64,000 nt of DNA from Nostoc commune NIES-4072 (lineage in GTDB: Bacteria > Cyanobacteriota > Cyanobacteriia > Cyanobacteriales > Nostocaceae): NCBI RefSeq assembly GCF_003113895.1, contig NZ_BDUD01000001.1, positions 4,103,513-4,167,512 of the forward strand, written 5' to 3'. The notes under the pieces were generated by a model. The model searched no databases. It worked only from the letters and a program-made list of their open reading frames with translations, and was not told the origin of the DNA. Below, in pieces: positions 36,116 to 44,678 of this stretch; the first letter of the stretch is position 1, and every line of letters starts with the position of its first letter. Position numbers and translations under genes: made by a program.

Positions 36116-37438
36116 TCAACACCAGGTTTGCACAACATGACCCTTCAACTGTTGTCCTAGCCAAGGTGTATTTTGTGAAAGTGTATAAAGATTTTTCCGT
36201 TCGACTTTCCAGGTTTGCTGGGGATCAAATAAAGTAAGTTCTGCTGGTTGATGAGGTAGAATCGCACTAACTTTTTGCCCCAAACACTCTGCTGGACTAG
36301 TACTCAATGCCCGCCATAATTCTAAAGCTGTAAATTCTTCAGTTTCAACGAGATATTGCCACAGCAAAGGTAATGCTAACTCTAAACCAATTGCCCCTGG
36401 AGGTGCTTCGGCAAAGGCTTGGACTTTTTCTTCGTAGCTGTAGGGTGTGTGATCAATAGCGATCGCATCTATCACACCTGCACGCACTCCTGCGCGTAAC
36501 GTTGCCACATCACTAGAATTTCCTAACGGTGGGTCTAAATGCAAGCTAGTGTTATAACTCTTAATCGCTTTTGTATCAAGTAAAAGATGCATCCAGGTGG
36601 TGCTGGCGGTGATGGGTAAACCAGCAGCCTTAGCTGAAGCAATGAGTTCCACGCTGCGAGATGTAGAAACGCGCATAATATGGACTGGTGTACCTATAGT
36701 TGCAACCAATTCAACTATTGCAGCGATCGCAGTAGTTTCGGCGCTGGCGGGTATTGGGGGTAAACCGAAACGCAGAGCATCTGCTCCTTCTCTCATTACA
36801 CCATTTGCTGATAACTGGCGATCGCTAGGCCAAAATGCTACTGGTTTACCCAACGGCTGGACATACTCTAACACTCGCCGCACCAGCGCCAAATTCTCTA
36901 AAGGCTTACCATCGCTAAAACCAACAACTCCAGCAGACGCTAAATCTGCCAATTCCGTCATTTGCTTGCCAGCAACATCTAGGGTGATAGCACCCCAGAT
37001 ATGAAGCAGGGGGAGAGGAGAGGCAGGGGGAGCAGGGGAGGCAGGGGAGGTAGAGGGAGCTGAATTAATTTTTTCGCTCTCTTTCATTTTCCAGTGTCTC
37101 TTTTGCTGCAACTGTGCCACAAGTGCAGGGTTATCAATAGCTGGGGATGTATTGGGTAAGATACTAATTCTAGTAAAGCCGCCAGCAGTAGCAGATTGTA
37201 AGAGAGACAACAAGGTTTCTCGTTCTTCAAATCCTGGTTCACCGGAATGGCTGTACAAATCCACTAACCCCGGCCCGATAACTAATCCCCGACAATCTCT
37301 AATTGGAGTATCGGGGCTAATATCAGTAATGTGCGAAGCCACTTCTTGAATATAACCATCAGCAATCAGCACATCAAAGAGTTCATCGATTTTAGAAACT
37401 GGGTCAATTACCCGTACTTTTTGCAGCAGTTCAATCAT
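36116..37438 (-). CDS. pyrC: Dihydroorotase homologue lacking most zinc ligands
   Basis: 440 residues with the amidohydrolase TIM-barrel plan of class I dihydroorotases (GPGLVDLYSHSGEPGFEE, ILPNTSPAIDN, AIDHTPYS). The usual HxH is Y62-S-H64, the HAED-type motif is FWPSD, and HxxHxST has become HIMRVST. Three expected metal ligands are thus missing, as in the non-catalytic PyrC-prime/PyrX proteins that scaffold aspartate transcarbamoylase. The symbol follows common annotation; activity is doubtful. Residues about 123-145 (SPASPAPPASPLP) are encoded by a G-rich heptamer repeat inserted in frame. Confidence 0.8.
   Translation of the reverse strand: MIELLQKVRVIDPVSKIDELFDVLIADGYIQEVASHITDISPDTPIRDCRGLVIGPGLVDLYSHSGEPGFEERETLLSLLQSATAGGFTRISILPNTSPAIDNPALVAQLQQKRHWKMKESEKINSAPSTSPASPAPPASPLPLLHIWGAITLDVAGKQMTELADLASAGVVGFSDGKPLENLALVRRVLEYVQPLGKPVAFWPSDRQLSANGVMREGADALRFGLPPIPASAETTAIAAIVELVATIGTPVHIMRVSTSRSVELIASAKAAGLPITASTTWMHLLLDTKAIKSYNTSLHLDPPLGNSSDVATLRAGVRAGVIDAIAIDHTPYSYEEKVQAFAEAPPGAIGLELALPLLWQYLVETEEFTALELWRALSTSPAECLGQKVSAILPHQPAELTLFDPQQTWKVERKNLYTLSQNTPWLGQQLKGHVVQTWC
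37007..37063. repeat. STRR heptamers inside a coding region
   Basis: GCAGGGGGAGAGGAGAGGCA-like tandem heptamers lie in the dihydroorotase-like gene and are translated as a Ser/Pro/Ala-rich loop without breaking the frame. Confidence 0.85.
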
Positions 37439-37463
37439 AAAAGTTTTTAATTATGAGTTAGGG

Positions 37464-37690
37464 GTAGAGACGCGATTAATTGCGTCTGTACAAGAGTTAG
37501 AGGTAGAGACGCGATTCATCGCGTCTGTACAAGAGTTATTTGTTCCTCACTCATCACTTCTAACTTTATTCATCACTCATAATTTTTCACTCCTAACTTT
37601 ATTCCTAACAGACGCGATTCATCGCGTCTCTCTTGTACAGATGCGATTCATCGCGTCTCTCTTGTACAGATGCGATTCATCGCGTCTCTT
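37464..37690. repeat. Array of GTAGAGACGCGAT palindromes
   Basis: At least five copies of a unit built on (GTA)GAGACGCGATTCATCGC and its complement, separated by TTGTACA or spacer. The right part is a regular tandem array (ACAGATGCGATTCATCGCG repeated every 34 bases). It fills the gap between the dihydroorotase-like and phosphatase genes and can form several strong hairpins. Confidence 0.85.
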
Positions 37691-37692
37691 TT

Positions 37693-39045
37693 TTACAACG
37701 CCCCTGCTGCTGTTTTATCTAGTACGCCTCTGCCGAAGTGAGCGGTGATGTTCATCGCTTGCAATACTGGTATACTATCGATTCCACAAGGATAATCGAT
37801 AACACTAACTGCGCCATTACCCTGACGGAAATTCCAGAAATTTTCCAGCGATAAACCTAAAACGTGACAAAGTAAGGTTTTATTAGTTGCGTCGTGAGCT
37901 ACTACTAATACAGTTTTGAATTGATTAGTTGATGCAGTTTCTACAATTGATTGCCAAGCTGCAACACTACGTTCCCACACCTCTTGCAAATTTTCTCCTT
38001 CAGGCATTTGCACTTGGGCTGGCACTAATCGCCAGCGCTGCAACTCTCCGGGAAATTCTTGTTCTATTTCGGCTTCAAATTTTCCTTCCCAGAGTCCGTG
38101 GCTGATTTCTCTTAAACCATCTTGCAGGTCTAACTTTACATTAGGATGTTGTTTTAGGATGATCTCTGCTGTTTCTTTCGGGCGCAGCATTGGACTACTT
38201 ACAGCATAATCAATCGCTACGCCTTGGAGAAATTCGCCTGCTTTTTGCGACTGTTGTCTACCGTTGTCGTTGAGGGGGACATCGATTTGCCCTTGAAACC
38301 TGGTTTGGCGATTCCATTCAGTTTCGCCGTGACGCACTAATAATAAGCGTATTCCTTGATGATCCGGTCGCAATGAGGGTAGACTTTCTCCAGTGTGTTG
38401 CGTCTGATTTAAGGATTCTAGCTGAACTGGTTCCCCCAATCCTCCAGCAAAATTTAGTACGCTGATGCCACAGTTAGATTGCTGTATTGAATGGTAACGA
38501 CTTGGGGGGATTCCCAAGGCTGTGCTAATCAGGGCGCGATTAATGCCGTTATGTCCCACTATGAGAATAGTTTCGCCTTGATGTTGGGACAAAGTTTCTT
38601 GCCAAAAGAGCTGCGCTTGTTCGTATAAAGCAAGAACAGGAAAATGTTCTCTTGTTCCTTGTGCATCATTTAGCAGCATCCGCAGTTCGTCGGGGCGTTG
38701 ATGCCAAGTGCGGTAGTCTTCGGCAAATTTCTGCTTAACTTCAGCAGTTAGCAGTCCTTCCCATAAAGGTAAGTCAATTTCTAGCAGCAAATCAGAAACT
38801 TGGATTACAGCAGACTGTTCAGGATGAGTAGCTAACTCATTATGGATAATATCTGCTGTGTGTTTCGCTCGTTGCAGGGGGCTGCTGTAAATCGCATTAA
38901 ATAAAATATTGCTGAGGGCTTTGCCAACAATACTGGCATCGTTACGACCTTTTTCGGTTAATGTTGACGCATCAGTGCGTCCCTGAATACGCCGCTCGGT
39001 GTTATAACCGCTTTGACCGTGGCGCACAATGATGACACGAGTCAT
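37693..39045 (-). CDS. Two-domain histidine phosphatase / phosphoglycerate mutase-like
   Basis: 450 residues made of two tandem histidine-phosphatase domains. Domain 1 starts IIVRHGQSGYNTERRIQGR and has a later VGHNGINRAL; domain 2 (from about 230) starts LLVRHGETEWNRQTRFQGQ and has VAHDATNKTLL. Each has the RHG catalytic His and the second His. Cyanobacteria use such double-domain proteins, often annotated as phosphoglycerate mutase; substrate specificity cannot be read off. It is read toward the dihydroorotase-like gene. Confidence 0.92.
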   Translation of the reverse strand: MTRVIIVRHGQSGYNTERRIQGRTDASTLTEKGRNDASIVGKALSNILFNAIYSSPLQRAKHTADIIHNELATHPEQSAVIQVSDLLLEIDLPLWEGLLTAEVKQKFAEDYRTWHQRPDELRMLLNDAQGTREHFPVLALYEQAQLFWQETLSQHQGETILIVGHNGINRALISTALGIPPSRYHSIQQSNCGISVLNFAGGLGEPVQLESLNQTQHTGESLPSLRPDHQGIRLLLVRHGETEWNRQTRFQGQIDVPLNDNGRQQSQKAGEFLQGVAIDYAVSSPMLRPKETAEIILKQHPNVKLDLQDGLREISHGLWEGKFEAEIEQEFPGELQRWRLVPAQVQMPEGENLQEVWERSVAAWQSIVETASTNQFKTVLVVAHDATNKTLLCHVLGLSLENFWNFRQGNGAVSVIDYPCGIDSIPVLQAMNITAHFGRGVLDKTAAGAL

Positions 39046-39162
39046 CTAAAAGCCCTCCTCTTATCTAGACGATTAATTCTACTGCAAAATGATTGCATAT
39101 TTAGCAATTCAAGAAGGCAGATTTAGTTAGGTACGAAAGCTACCTCTGCCCCATTCAAGGAT

Positions 39163-39408
39163 TTAAAAGCACCCGATAGCTTTGTAAGTGCTGACTATAG
39201 GCACAAAATTGTTAGAATTACAATTGCGGCGCACTGTAACCATTGTAATTTTGCCATTGAGGCGATCGCTCCCTTGAAATTGAATGACTCCCGTTGCACC
39301 TTTAACGGAGAATAGAGGCTTTGCAAGTGTTTTCTGAATGCCGATGCGGGTAGGATTTGCCGTCAAGGCTTTGCTTAAAACCAATACTGCGTCGTAGCTG
39401 GTGGCGGT
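39163..39408 (-). pseudogene. C-terminal remnant of an amino-acid ABC substrate-binding protein
   Basis: The minus-strand frame encodes TATSYDAVLVLSKALTANP and continues IGIQKTLAKPLFSVKGATG then IQFQGSDRLNGKITMV, the C-terminal lobe of LivJ-type periplasmic binding proteins. An in-frame TGA lies immediately upstream (39409-39411) and no N-terminal part follows, so this is a truncated remnant. Confidence 0.7.
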
Positions 39409-39415
39409 TCACAAA

Positions 39416-39740
39416 TCTTGCTTCCCTAGTATTTAGCGATCGCACATAGTTTAAACGTAGAAATTCCCCTGACTGAAATCTATCGTCGCATTAATTTTTA
39501 AAGATACCCTTTCTGGGCATCAACAATCCAGTATCGCTCCCAGTTTGGCATTCACTGTTCATGAATGGAGAATTTGCTGTGCGTTCTTGTGCATAAGTCA
39601 ATTGCTACGGTAAGAAGATACTTTAACATCAACTATTCTCAAGCTTTTCATCCTTTTTTTGTTTGATACGGTAAATCCAACTTATGTCTGTACGGTTTAC
39701 CCAACTTTTTTTAGATTTTCCTTTTATTAAATTAGTTTCT
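39416..39740. other. Upstream region of hspA
   Basis: AT-rich, no gene. It probably contains the heat-shock promoter. I saw no CIRCE-type TTAGCACTC element. Confidence 0.4.
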
Positions 39741-39821
39741 AGAGAGAAGAAACAAACCAAACAAAGCTTCTCTCTCAAAACGTAGAGGTTCAATAATTGA
39801 TTAAATATCTGAAACCTCTAC
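39741..39821 (+). promoter_or_regulatory. Two hairpins in the hspA leader
   Basis: Hairpin 1 pairs AGAGAGAAG (39741-39749) with CTTCTCTCT (39767-39775). Hairpin 2 pairs GTAGAGGTT (39782-39790) with AACCTCTAC (39813-39821). They lie 64-144 bases before the ATG. A role in temperature-responsive control or mRNA stability is inference; the ribosome site AAGGAGAG itself lies outside these stems. Confidence 0.5.
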
Positions 39822-39884
39822 ATCCCCCTAAAACTTAGTTTGATTACTTAAAAGTCAATTAGAAAGTTAAGGAGAGATTGAGAT

Positions 39885-40418
39885 ATGGCACTCATTCGCT
39901 GGGAACCATTCCGTGAAATGGAGATTTTACGTCGTCAAATGGATCAACTCTTCTCTGAGCTTACAGCAGCCGAGCGCGGCAACTCTGAAATTTCTGCATC
40001 ACCGAGAACAGCCTGGGTTCCTGCTGTTGAATTATCTGACAATGGTTCAGAGTTCGTATTAAGAGTTGAGATTCCAGGCGTAGAAGCTAAAAACCTTGAT
40101 GTTCAAGTTACTCAAGATGCAGTTTCGATTGCTGGTGAACATCGTTACGAAAAACATTCCGAATCTAACGCCAAAGTTCATTCTGAATTTCGGTATGGCA
40201 ACTTTACTAGAGTAGTTCCTCTACCAAGCAAAGTTCAGAATCAACAAGTTAAGGCAGACATGAAAGATGGGATTTTAATTCTAACTTTACCTAAACTGGA
40301 GCAAGAGCAAAACAAGGTATTCAAAGTGAATTTAGGTCAATCTCAAAATGCTACAGCTTCTATAGAAGCTGGTAATGGTAATACACAACCCAACATTACA
40401 TCACAACAAAGTGTTTAA
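39885..40418 (+). CDS. hspA: Hsp20/alpha-crystallin small heat-shock protein
   Basis: A 177-residue class A small heat-shock protein. The N-terminal arm ALIRWEPFREMEILRRQMDQ is followed by an alpha-crystallin domain (about 45-145) with RVEIPGVEAKNLDVQVT and the conserved ILILTLPK near its end. The Gln/Asn/Thr-rich tail is longer than usual. In cyanobacteria HspA stabilises proteins and thylakoid membranes during heat and oxidative stress. An AAGGAGAG ribosome site precedes the ATG. Confidence 0.95.
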   Translation: MALIRWEPFREMEILRRQMDQLFSELTAAERGNSEISASPRTAWVPAVELSDNGSEFVLRVEIPGVEAKNLDVQVTQDAVSIAGEHRYEKHSESNAKVHSEFRYGNFTRVVPLPSKVQNQQVKADMKDGILILTLPKLEQEQNKVFKVNLGQSQNATASIEAGNGNTQPNITSQQSV

Positions 40419-40762
40419 GTTACTTGAGAAAATGTTTTCTCTGATTCAATAGTTCTTCAGGGTTAGCGCATCTCAAACCCTATTGACACGGTGGTTTTGG
40501 GGTTCAACCAAAGCACAAATAAGTTCAAAATTACTACACTGAGCCAAGGGGTGGGATTGACATTTTCGTATTTATGTGGTCAAAAAACATAAAAAGCTAT
40601 TTGACCCATGTTTTTTCAATCATTTACGACAATTTGTCCTATTTTGAATGAAAAACTGATATTCAGATAGAGTTTTAAGCTTTTTGTCTGTATCAAGAGC
40701 TACAAAATTAGATGCGCTTACCCTGAATAGTTCTTATATCTCTGAAATAGTTGCATTTTGAG

Positions 40763-40797
40763 AAAAACCCCAGCTAAACTTATCGGCTGGGGTTTTT
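40763..40797 (+). terminator. Intrinsic terminator
   Basis: AAAAACCCCAGC (40763-40774) and GCTGGGGTTTTT (40786-40797), a 12-bp stem ending in a T-run. It lies 345 bases after hspA, so it may close an unrecognised transcript (see the region 40450-40760). Confidence 0.85.
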
Positions 40798-40804
40798 GTC
40801 GCTT

Positions 40805-40907
40805 ATACCATTTCAATTGATGATTGCAACACATCCTTGGGTAAAGACGCGATGAATCGCGTCTCTACAAATGATCTATTTGTCGCATTCTTTTTTTAAA
40901 TTGGTAT
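40805..40907. mobile_element. 103-bp MITE-like element containing a GACGCGAT palindrome
   Basis: Ends ATACCA and TGGTAT bound about 103 bp. The sub-terminal regions (GATGATTGCAAC and TTGTCGCATTC) are roughly complementary. In the centre lies GACGCGATGAATCGCGTC (part of 40841-40868), a member of the dispersed palindromes, so one repeat appears nested in another. Confidence 0.55.
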
Positions 40908-40930
40908 TAACTTCTAAAAAATAGATGGCG

Positions 40931-41290
40931 CTATTCCTCTTGTACATCAACCCAGATGCTACCTTCTTCTACACGAATAGGAAATACTGGCAATACTTTT
41001 TGTGGCGAAACCATTGAGAGTACTTTACCTACACCAGGTGGCCAGGAACACCAGCCTTTTACCTCACCAGTCTGTAGGTCAAAAGCACTGCGATGGAAGG
41101 TACAAACTATTGCTCCATCTTCAGTGATTTTCCCATTTTTCAACGGTAATTTTAAGTGGGGACAGTTGTTATCTACTGCATAAAGCTGATTTTCGTGGTT
41201 CAAAACCAGAATTTTCCGGTTGCCAACTTTCACTACTTGTCGCGTACCTGGGGAAAGTGCTTCGACTGCAAGAACTTTAGTCCAACTCAT
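40931..41290 (-). CDS. Rieske [2Fe-2S] ferredoxin-like protein
   Basis: 119 residues, a single Rieske domain. The cluster ligands are in CPHLKLPL (about 43) and CTFHRSAFDL (about 63), spaced as in soluble Rieske ferredoxins. No membrane helix is present, so it is cytoplasmic and not the cytochrome b6f subunit. It probably serves as an electron carrier for an oxygenase or a nitrite-reductase-like partner not encoded here. The ATG has AGGAGAGG-type sequence upstream. Confidence 0.92.
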   Translation of the reverse strand: MSWTKVLAVEALSPGTRQVVKVGNRKILVLNHENQLYAVDNNCPHLKLPLKNGKITEDGAIVCTFHRSAFDLQTGEVKGWCSWPPGVGKVLSMVSPQKVLPVFPIRVEEGSIWVDVQEE

Positions 41291-41443
41291 TAGGTTCTCC
41301 TCTCCTAATTAATCTGTTTTTAGTTTCTCGCAATTGTAACCACTGCGATCGCATTTCAATACTGGAGAGTGCAAAAGGTTAACAATTCAAAATTCAAAAA
41401 TAAAATCAGATAGATGCAAATATTAGGCTCATTTCTAAGAAAA

Positions 41444-42064
41444 TCAATGCCCTAGCCTCAAGCCTCTTTCCATAAGCATCTGAGGTTCGATATTCTCAAC
41501 TTTAGGTATCGCTTCTAACTGAGGAATCCGGGCGATCGCATCTGCAATATTACCTGATTGGGCACGCAACCAAGCGGTGTGAGGTGCATAAGGAAGGCTT
41601 TCTACTATTTCGTAACCGGCTCGATTAATTACCTCGCGCTGCGACTTCACATCAACGTTTTCAGCAAAGCGGATGAAAATAAGCCCGGTTGGTACTGCTA
41701 AGGAACCATTTGGTTGTAATGTGTAAATTGGACTTAGTGTTCCCTGTTCTGATTGATTGGGTTCCCCTGGAAAAACTGCTATTTTACCATCGTTAAGTTG
41801 TAAAATTGCTCCTGTTACCAGGGTCTTGGGTTGATTGTAATGTATTGCATAATATCCAGGCTTACGAGTGTAAGATACAGCAGTGCGTAGGTGTAGCCCG
41901 GTGTAGGCATCGCTGCCAACGCGAATTTGTTCAGGATACTCAGAAAAGTAATCTTTTTGAAATGTCACTTCAGGAATCAGGGGTAAAGAGTAGACCTGTA
42001 GAAAATACTCTGCCGGAAAATAAAACATTTTTTCAAGTTCTAATGATGTTATAGCGTTTTTCAA
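41444..42064 (-). CDS. Protease-propeptide-like hypothetical protein
   Basis: 206 residues. The C-terminal third (LIFIRFAENVDVKSQREVIN then RAGYEIVESLPYAPHTAW) resembles the segment FLKFHSEEELTVCQEVLKRY-DLTIKRQLEYTPNAYFV in the pro-region of the S8 protease encoded about 450 bases away. This suggests an inhibitor-I9/propeptide-like fold without a protease. The rest is unrecognised. Residues around SDAYTGLHLRTA are encoded by a dispersed GC-rich repeat at 41885-41913 inserted in frame. The gene is divergent from the protease gene, so a trans-acting chaperone or inhibitor is possible. Confidence 0.6.
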   Translation of the reverse strand: MKNAITSLELEKMFYFPAEYFLQVYSLPLIPEVTFQKDYFSEYPEQIRVGSDAYTGLHLRTAVSYTRKPGYYAIHYNQPKTLVTGAILQLNDGKIAVFPGEPNQSEQGTLSPIYTLQPNGSLAVPTGLIFIRFAENVDVKSQREVINRAGYEIVESLPYAPHTAWLRAQSGNIADAIARIPQLEAIPKVENIEPQMLMERGLRLGH

Positions 42065-42117
42065 TGACCTTAAATCCCTCTTTTCTGGAAAGACGAATCA
42101 AAGGCTTGTATGAACTT

Positions 42118-42320
42118 ATACCAATTTTGTATGAAGTTGCATAGATAGGACTTACGCAAAAATTGCTAAAAAGCTTAATTTCTCGAATCGCCAAGACGCC
42201 AAGAGCGCCGAGAATTCGTAGAGTGTGCGTAAGTCCTAATAGAATCAAAAGGCTATAAACTATGCTTGGCAATCATTCCAGCTTTCTGTAGTTTCATGCA
42301 GCTTCACAATAATTTGGTAT
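42118..42320. mobile_element. IS630-related MITE carrying a nested MITE
   Basis: The outer ends ATACCAATTT...GAAGTTGCATAG and ATGCAGCTTCACAATAATTTGGTAT in two parts match the element at 18184-18288. Total length is 203 bp. Subtracting the nested 93-bp MITE and one 5-bp duplication leaves 105 bp, exactly the length of the intact copy. Confidence 0.9.
42146..42238. mobile_element. 93-bp MITE, copy 2 (nested)
   Basis: The same TAGGACTTACGC...GCGTAAGTCCTA element as at 13159-13251, with one visible internal difference. It is flanked by a perfect 5-bp duplication ATAGA (42141-42145 and 42239-42243) and inserted into the GCATAGAAT segment of the IS630-related MITE. Confidence 0.93.
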
Positions 42321-42517
42321 TAGATAGATTAAATTCTATTTAATTTGTATCTTTTTAAACCGTAATACACATATAACACATGAAATCAGAAGCATCGATA
42401 AACTAAACGTAAATATTAAGCGCACGCTGCAAGAACACAACGCATGATGCGGTTTTGCCCATTCCAATGCCCAATTTTTAAGATAGTAATATTCCAAATA
42501 TCCCAGGAGATAAAATT

Positions 42518-44506
42518 ATGGTTCAAGTTCGTTATGGTGGGCAGAATGGCCAACAATATGAACTTGCTATTAGTGACGAACATCTTGTAGTGCGTACCGA
42601 AAGCCGCAGCGCTCTTATTGGTGCAAGACCCTTTGAAGTCGCACCAGTATCACCTACAGCTCGCAGTATCCTAAATGAATTCGAGTTAGCAACACGGTTT
42701 CGGCAAGCGGGTGTAGAAATTTTGCGGGCGAAAGTTCCGACTGAAGGTGTTGCTTTGCGCGATCGCGCCCGTGATATTCTCAACCAAGAGCCTGAAGTCC
42801 AATTTGCCGGACGTGTTCTTGTCGATCCAATATCCCAACAGCCTATAATTTACACCGAAAACCTCTTCCTTAAATTCCATAGCGAAGAAGAGTTAACGGT
42901 CTGCCAAGAGGTCTTAAAACGTTACGACTTAACAATTAAACGCCAACTGGAATATACACCAAATGCTTACTTTGTCAGTGCATCTGCAAATACTGGTATA
43001 GCCATCTTTGACATCGCCGAAAGACTTTTGAATGAAGAATCAGTTGATCTGTGCCATCCTGAACTAGTGCGGGAGTTACGCCAACGTCAGGTTTTCTGGC
43101 AGCAGTGGCACTTAAAACAAACAACAATTAATGGTAAGGTAATTAACGCCCATGTCAACGTTGAGGCAGCTTGGAAGTTGAGCGATGGCACTGGGACGAT
43201 TATTGCAATTATTGACGACGGTGTGGATCTCGATCATGAAGAGTTCCGTTCCTCTGGAAAAATTGTTGCTCCGCGTGATGTCACACGTAAAACTGACAAT
43301 CCAAGACCCGGAAACGACAATAACCACGGGACAGGCTGTGCAGGAGTAGCTTGTGCAAACGGCAACTTTGGTGCATCTGGTGTAGCACCGGGTGCAAAGC
43401 TGATGCCGATTCGTTTAGCTTCGGCGCTGGGGTCGCAGGATGAAGCAGATGCTTTTGTTTGGGCGGCTCAAAATGGTGCTGATGTAATTTCTTGTAGCTG
43501 GGGGCCCGCAGATGGTGTTTGGTATGAGCCAAACGATCCCGTACACAAGCAGAAAGTACCTCTGCCTGATTCCACACGCCTTGCTATGGAGTTTGCTATT
43601 AATAAAGGACGCAACGGCAAGGGCTGTGTAATTTTCTTCGCGGCTGGCAATGGTAACGAAAGCGTGGATAATGATGGCTACGCCAGCTACCAAAAGGTGA
43701 TTGCTGTGGCAGCTTGTAACGACTACGGCACGAGAAGCGCTTACAGTGACTTTGGTCAGGCGGTCTGGTGTACCTTCCCCAGCAACAATGGCGATAGTTC
43801 TCAAACCACTGGAATTTGGACAACCGATCGCTCTGGTGTAGTTGGGTATAATTCGGGTAATCGGAATCTGGGTGACGTTCCAGGTAACTACACAAACCAA
43901 TTCGGCGGAACTTCCAGTGCTTGTCCAGGTGCGGCTGGTGTAGCAGCCCTAATTATTGCCAAAAACCCAAATCTGCGTTGGGACGAAGTGCGAGATATTA
44001 TTAAACGCTCTTGCGATCGCATTGATCAAGCTGGAGGTAAATATGATCCTAATGGTCGTAGTCCCTTCTACGGTTACGGCCGCATGAATGCTCTGAAAGC
44101 TGTAGAATTGGCCAAGCCACCGGAAATATCACCCATCAGCAGATTTCAGGCAGTGCAAGATGTCCCAATTAACGACTTACAAAAATCAACATTGTCGTTG
44201 GCGATCGCTAGTACTAACCTGATAAAATCTATCAAAGTTAATGTAGACATCGAGCATACTTTTATTGGGGATCTTATAGTTACTCTGCTTCCCCCAGCGC
44301 AAACAGGCGTACTTCCTGTAATTCTGCACGATCGCCAGGGTGGAGCTACAGATAATATTAAAACTACTTATGACGAGATAAATACCCTTAAACTTGCTGC
44401 TTTTAAAGGTAAAAATCCCCAAGGAACCTGGACTTTGGAAGTTTCAGATAAAGCTGACGCAGATACAGGAAAGATTCGCAGTTTCACCATTGAAATTGGA
44501 TTTTAG
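42518..44506 (+). CDS. prcA: PrcA-type calcium-dependent subtilisin-like protease
   Basis: 662 residues. The pro-region covers about 1-190. The S8/kexin-like catalytic domain follows, with D233 (AIIDDGVDLDH), H270 (NNHGTGCAG), oxyanion N378 (AAGNGN) and S466 (GGTSSACPGAAG). A P/proprotein-convertase beta domain occupies about 550-662 (SLAIASTNLIKSIKVNVDIE, GTWTLEVSDKADADTG). This is the plan of the Anabaena calcium-dependent protease PrcA, linked to proteolysis during heterocyst differentiation. There is no signal peptide, consistent with that cytoplasmic enzyme. AGGAG precedes the ATG. Confidence 0.88.
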   Translation: MVQVRYGGQNGQQYELAISDEHLVVRTESRSALIGARPFEVAPVSPTARSILNEFELATRFRQAGVEILRAKVPTEGVALRDRARDILNQEPEVQFAGRVLVDPISQQPIIYTENLFLKFHSEEELTVCQEVLKRYDLTIKRQLEYTPNAYFVSASANTGIAIFDIAERLLNEESVDLCHPELVRELRQRQVFWQQWHLKQTTINGKVINAHVNVEAAWKLSDGTGTIIAIIDDGVDLDHEEFRSSGKIVAPRDVTRKTDNPRPGNDNNHGTGCAGVACANGNFGASGVAPGAKLMPIRLASALGSQDEADAFVWAAQNGADVISCSWGPADGVWYEPNDPVHKQKVPLPDSTRLAMEFAINKGRNGKGCVIFFAAGNGNESVDNDGYASYQKVIAVAACNDYGTRSAYSDFGQAVWCTFPSNNGDSSQTTGIWTTDRSGVVGYNSGNRNLGDVPGNYTNQFGGTSSACPGAAGVAALIIAKNPNLRWDEVRDIIKRSCDRIDQAGGKYDPNGRSPFYGYGRMNALKAVELAKPPEISPISRFQAVQDVPINDLQKSTLSLAIASTNLIKSIKVNVDIEHTFIGDLIVTLLPPAQTGVLPVILHDRQGGATDNIKTTYDEINTLKLAAFKGKNPQGTWTLEVSDKADADTGKIRSFTIEIGF

Positions 44507-44545
44507 ACCAAGGATATTGGCAATACGGTTCGGATCAGATTTTTT

Positions 44546-44657
44546 GGCGTTGCTGAATTGAAGTATGAATCTGGATGTAGAGACGTAGCTTTTCTTCGTC
44601 TCTACAAGGATTTTGGTATTATGCAAAATCATTTTCATACATGGAATCAGCAACGCC
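44546..44657. mobile_element. 112-bp MITE with GGCGTTGCTGA ends
   Basis: GGCGTTGCTGAATTGAAGTA at the left is matched by the complement of TACATGGAATCAGCAACGCC at the right. A GTAGAGACGTAGC hairpin sits in the middle (about 44577-44609). Single ends of the same family occur near 4529 and 49508. Confidence 0.75.
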
Positions 44658-44678
44658 GATTTTTTGATAACACGCCAC

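Larger units (their letters stand above)
40419..40930. other. Intergenic region with terminator and MITE
   Basis: After hspA comes a short GAGAAA/TTTTCTC stem at about 40430, then unassigned DNA, the terminator at 40763 and the MITE-like element at 40805. No gene is seen. Confidence 0.5.

Noticed and set aside
43281..43900. Minus-strand frames inside the PrcA-type protease gene
   Set aside because: Shadow frames of a well-supported catalytic domain with intact Asp, His and Ser motifs.
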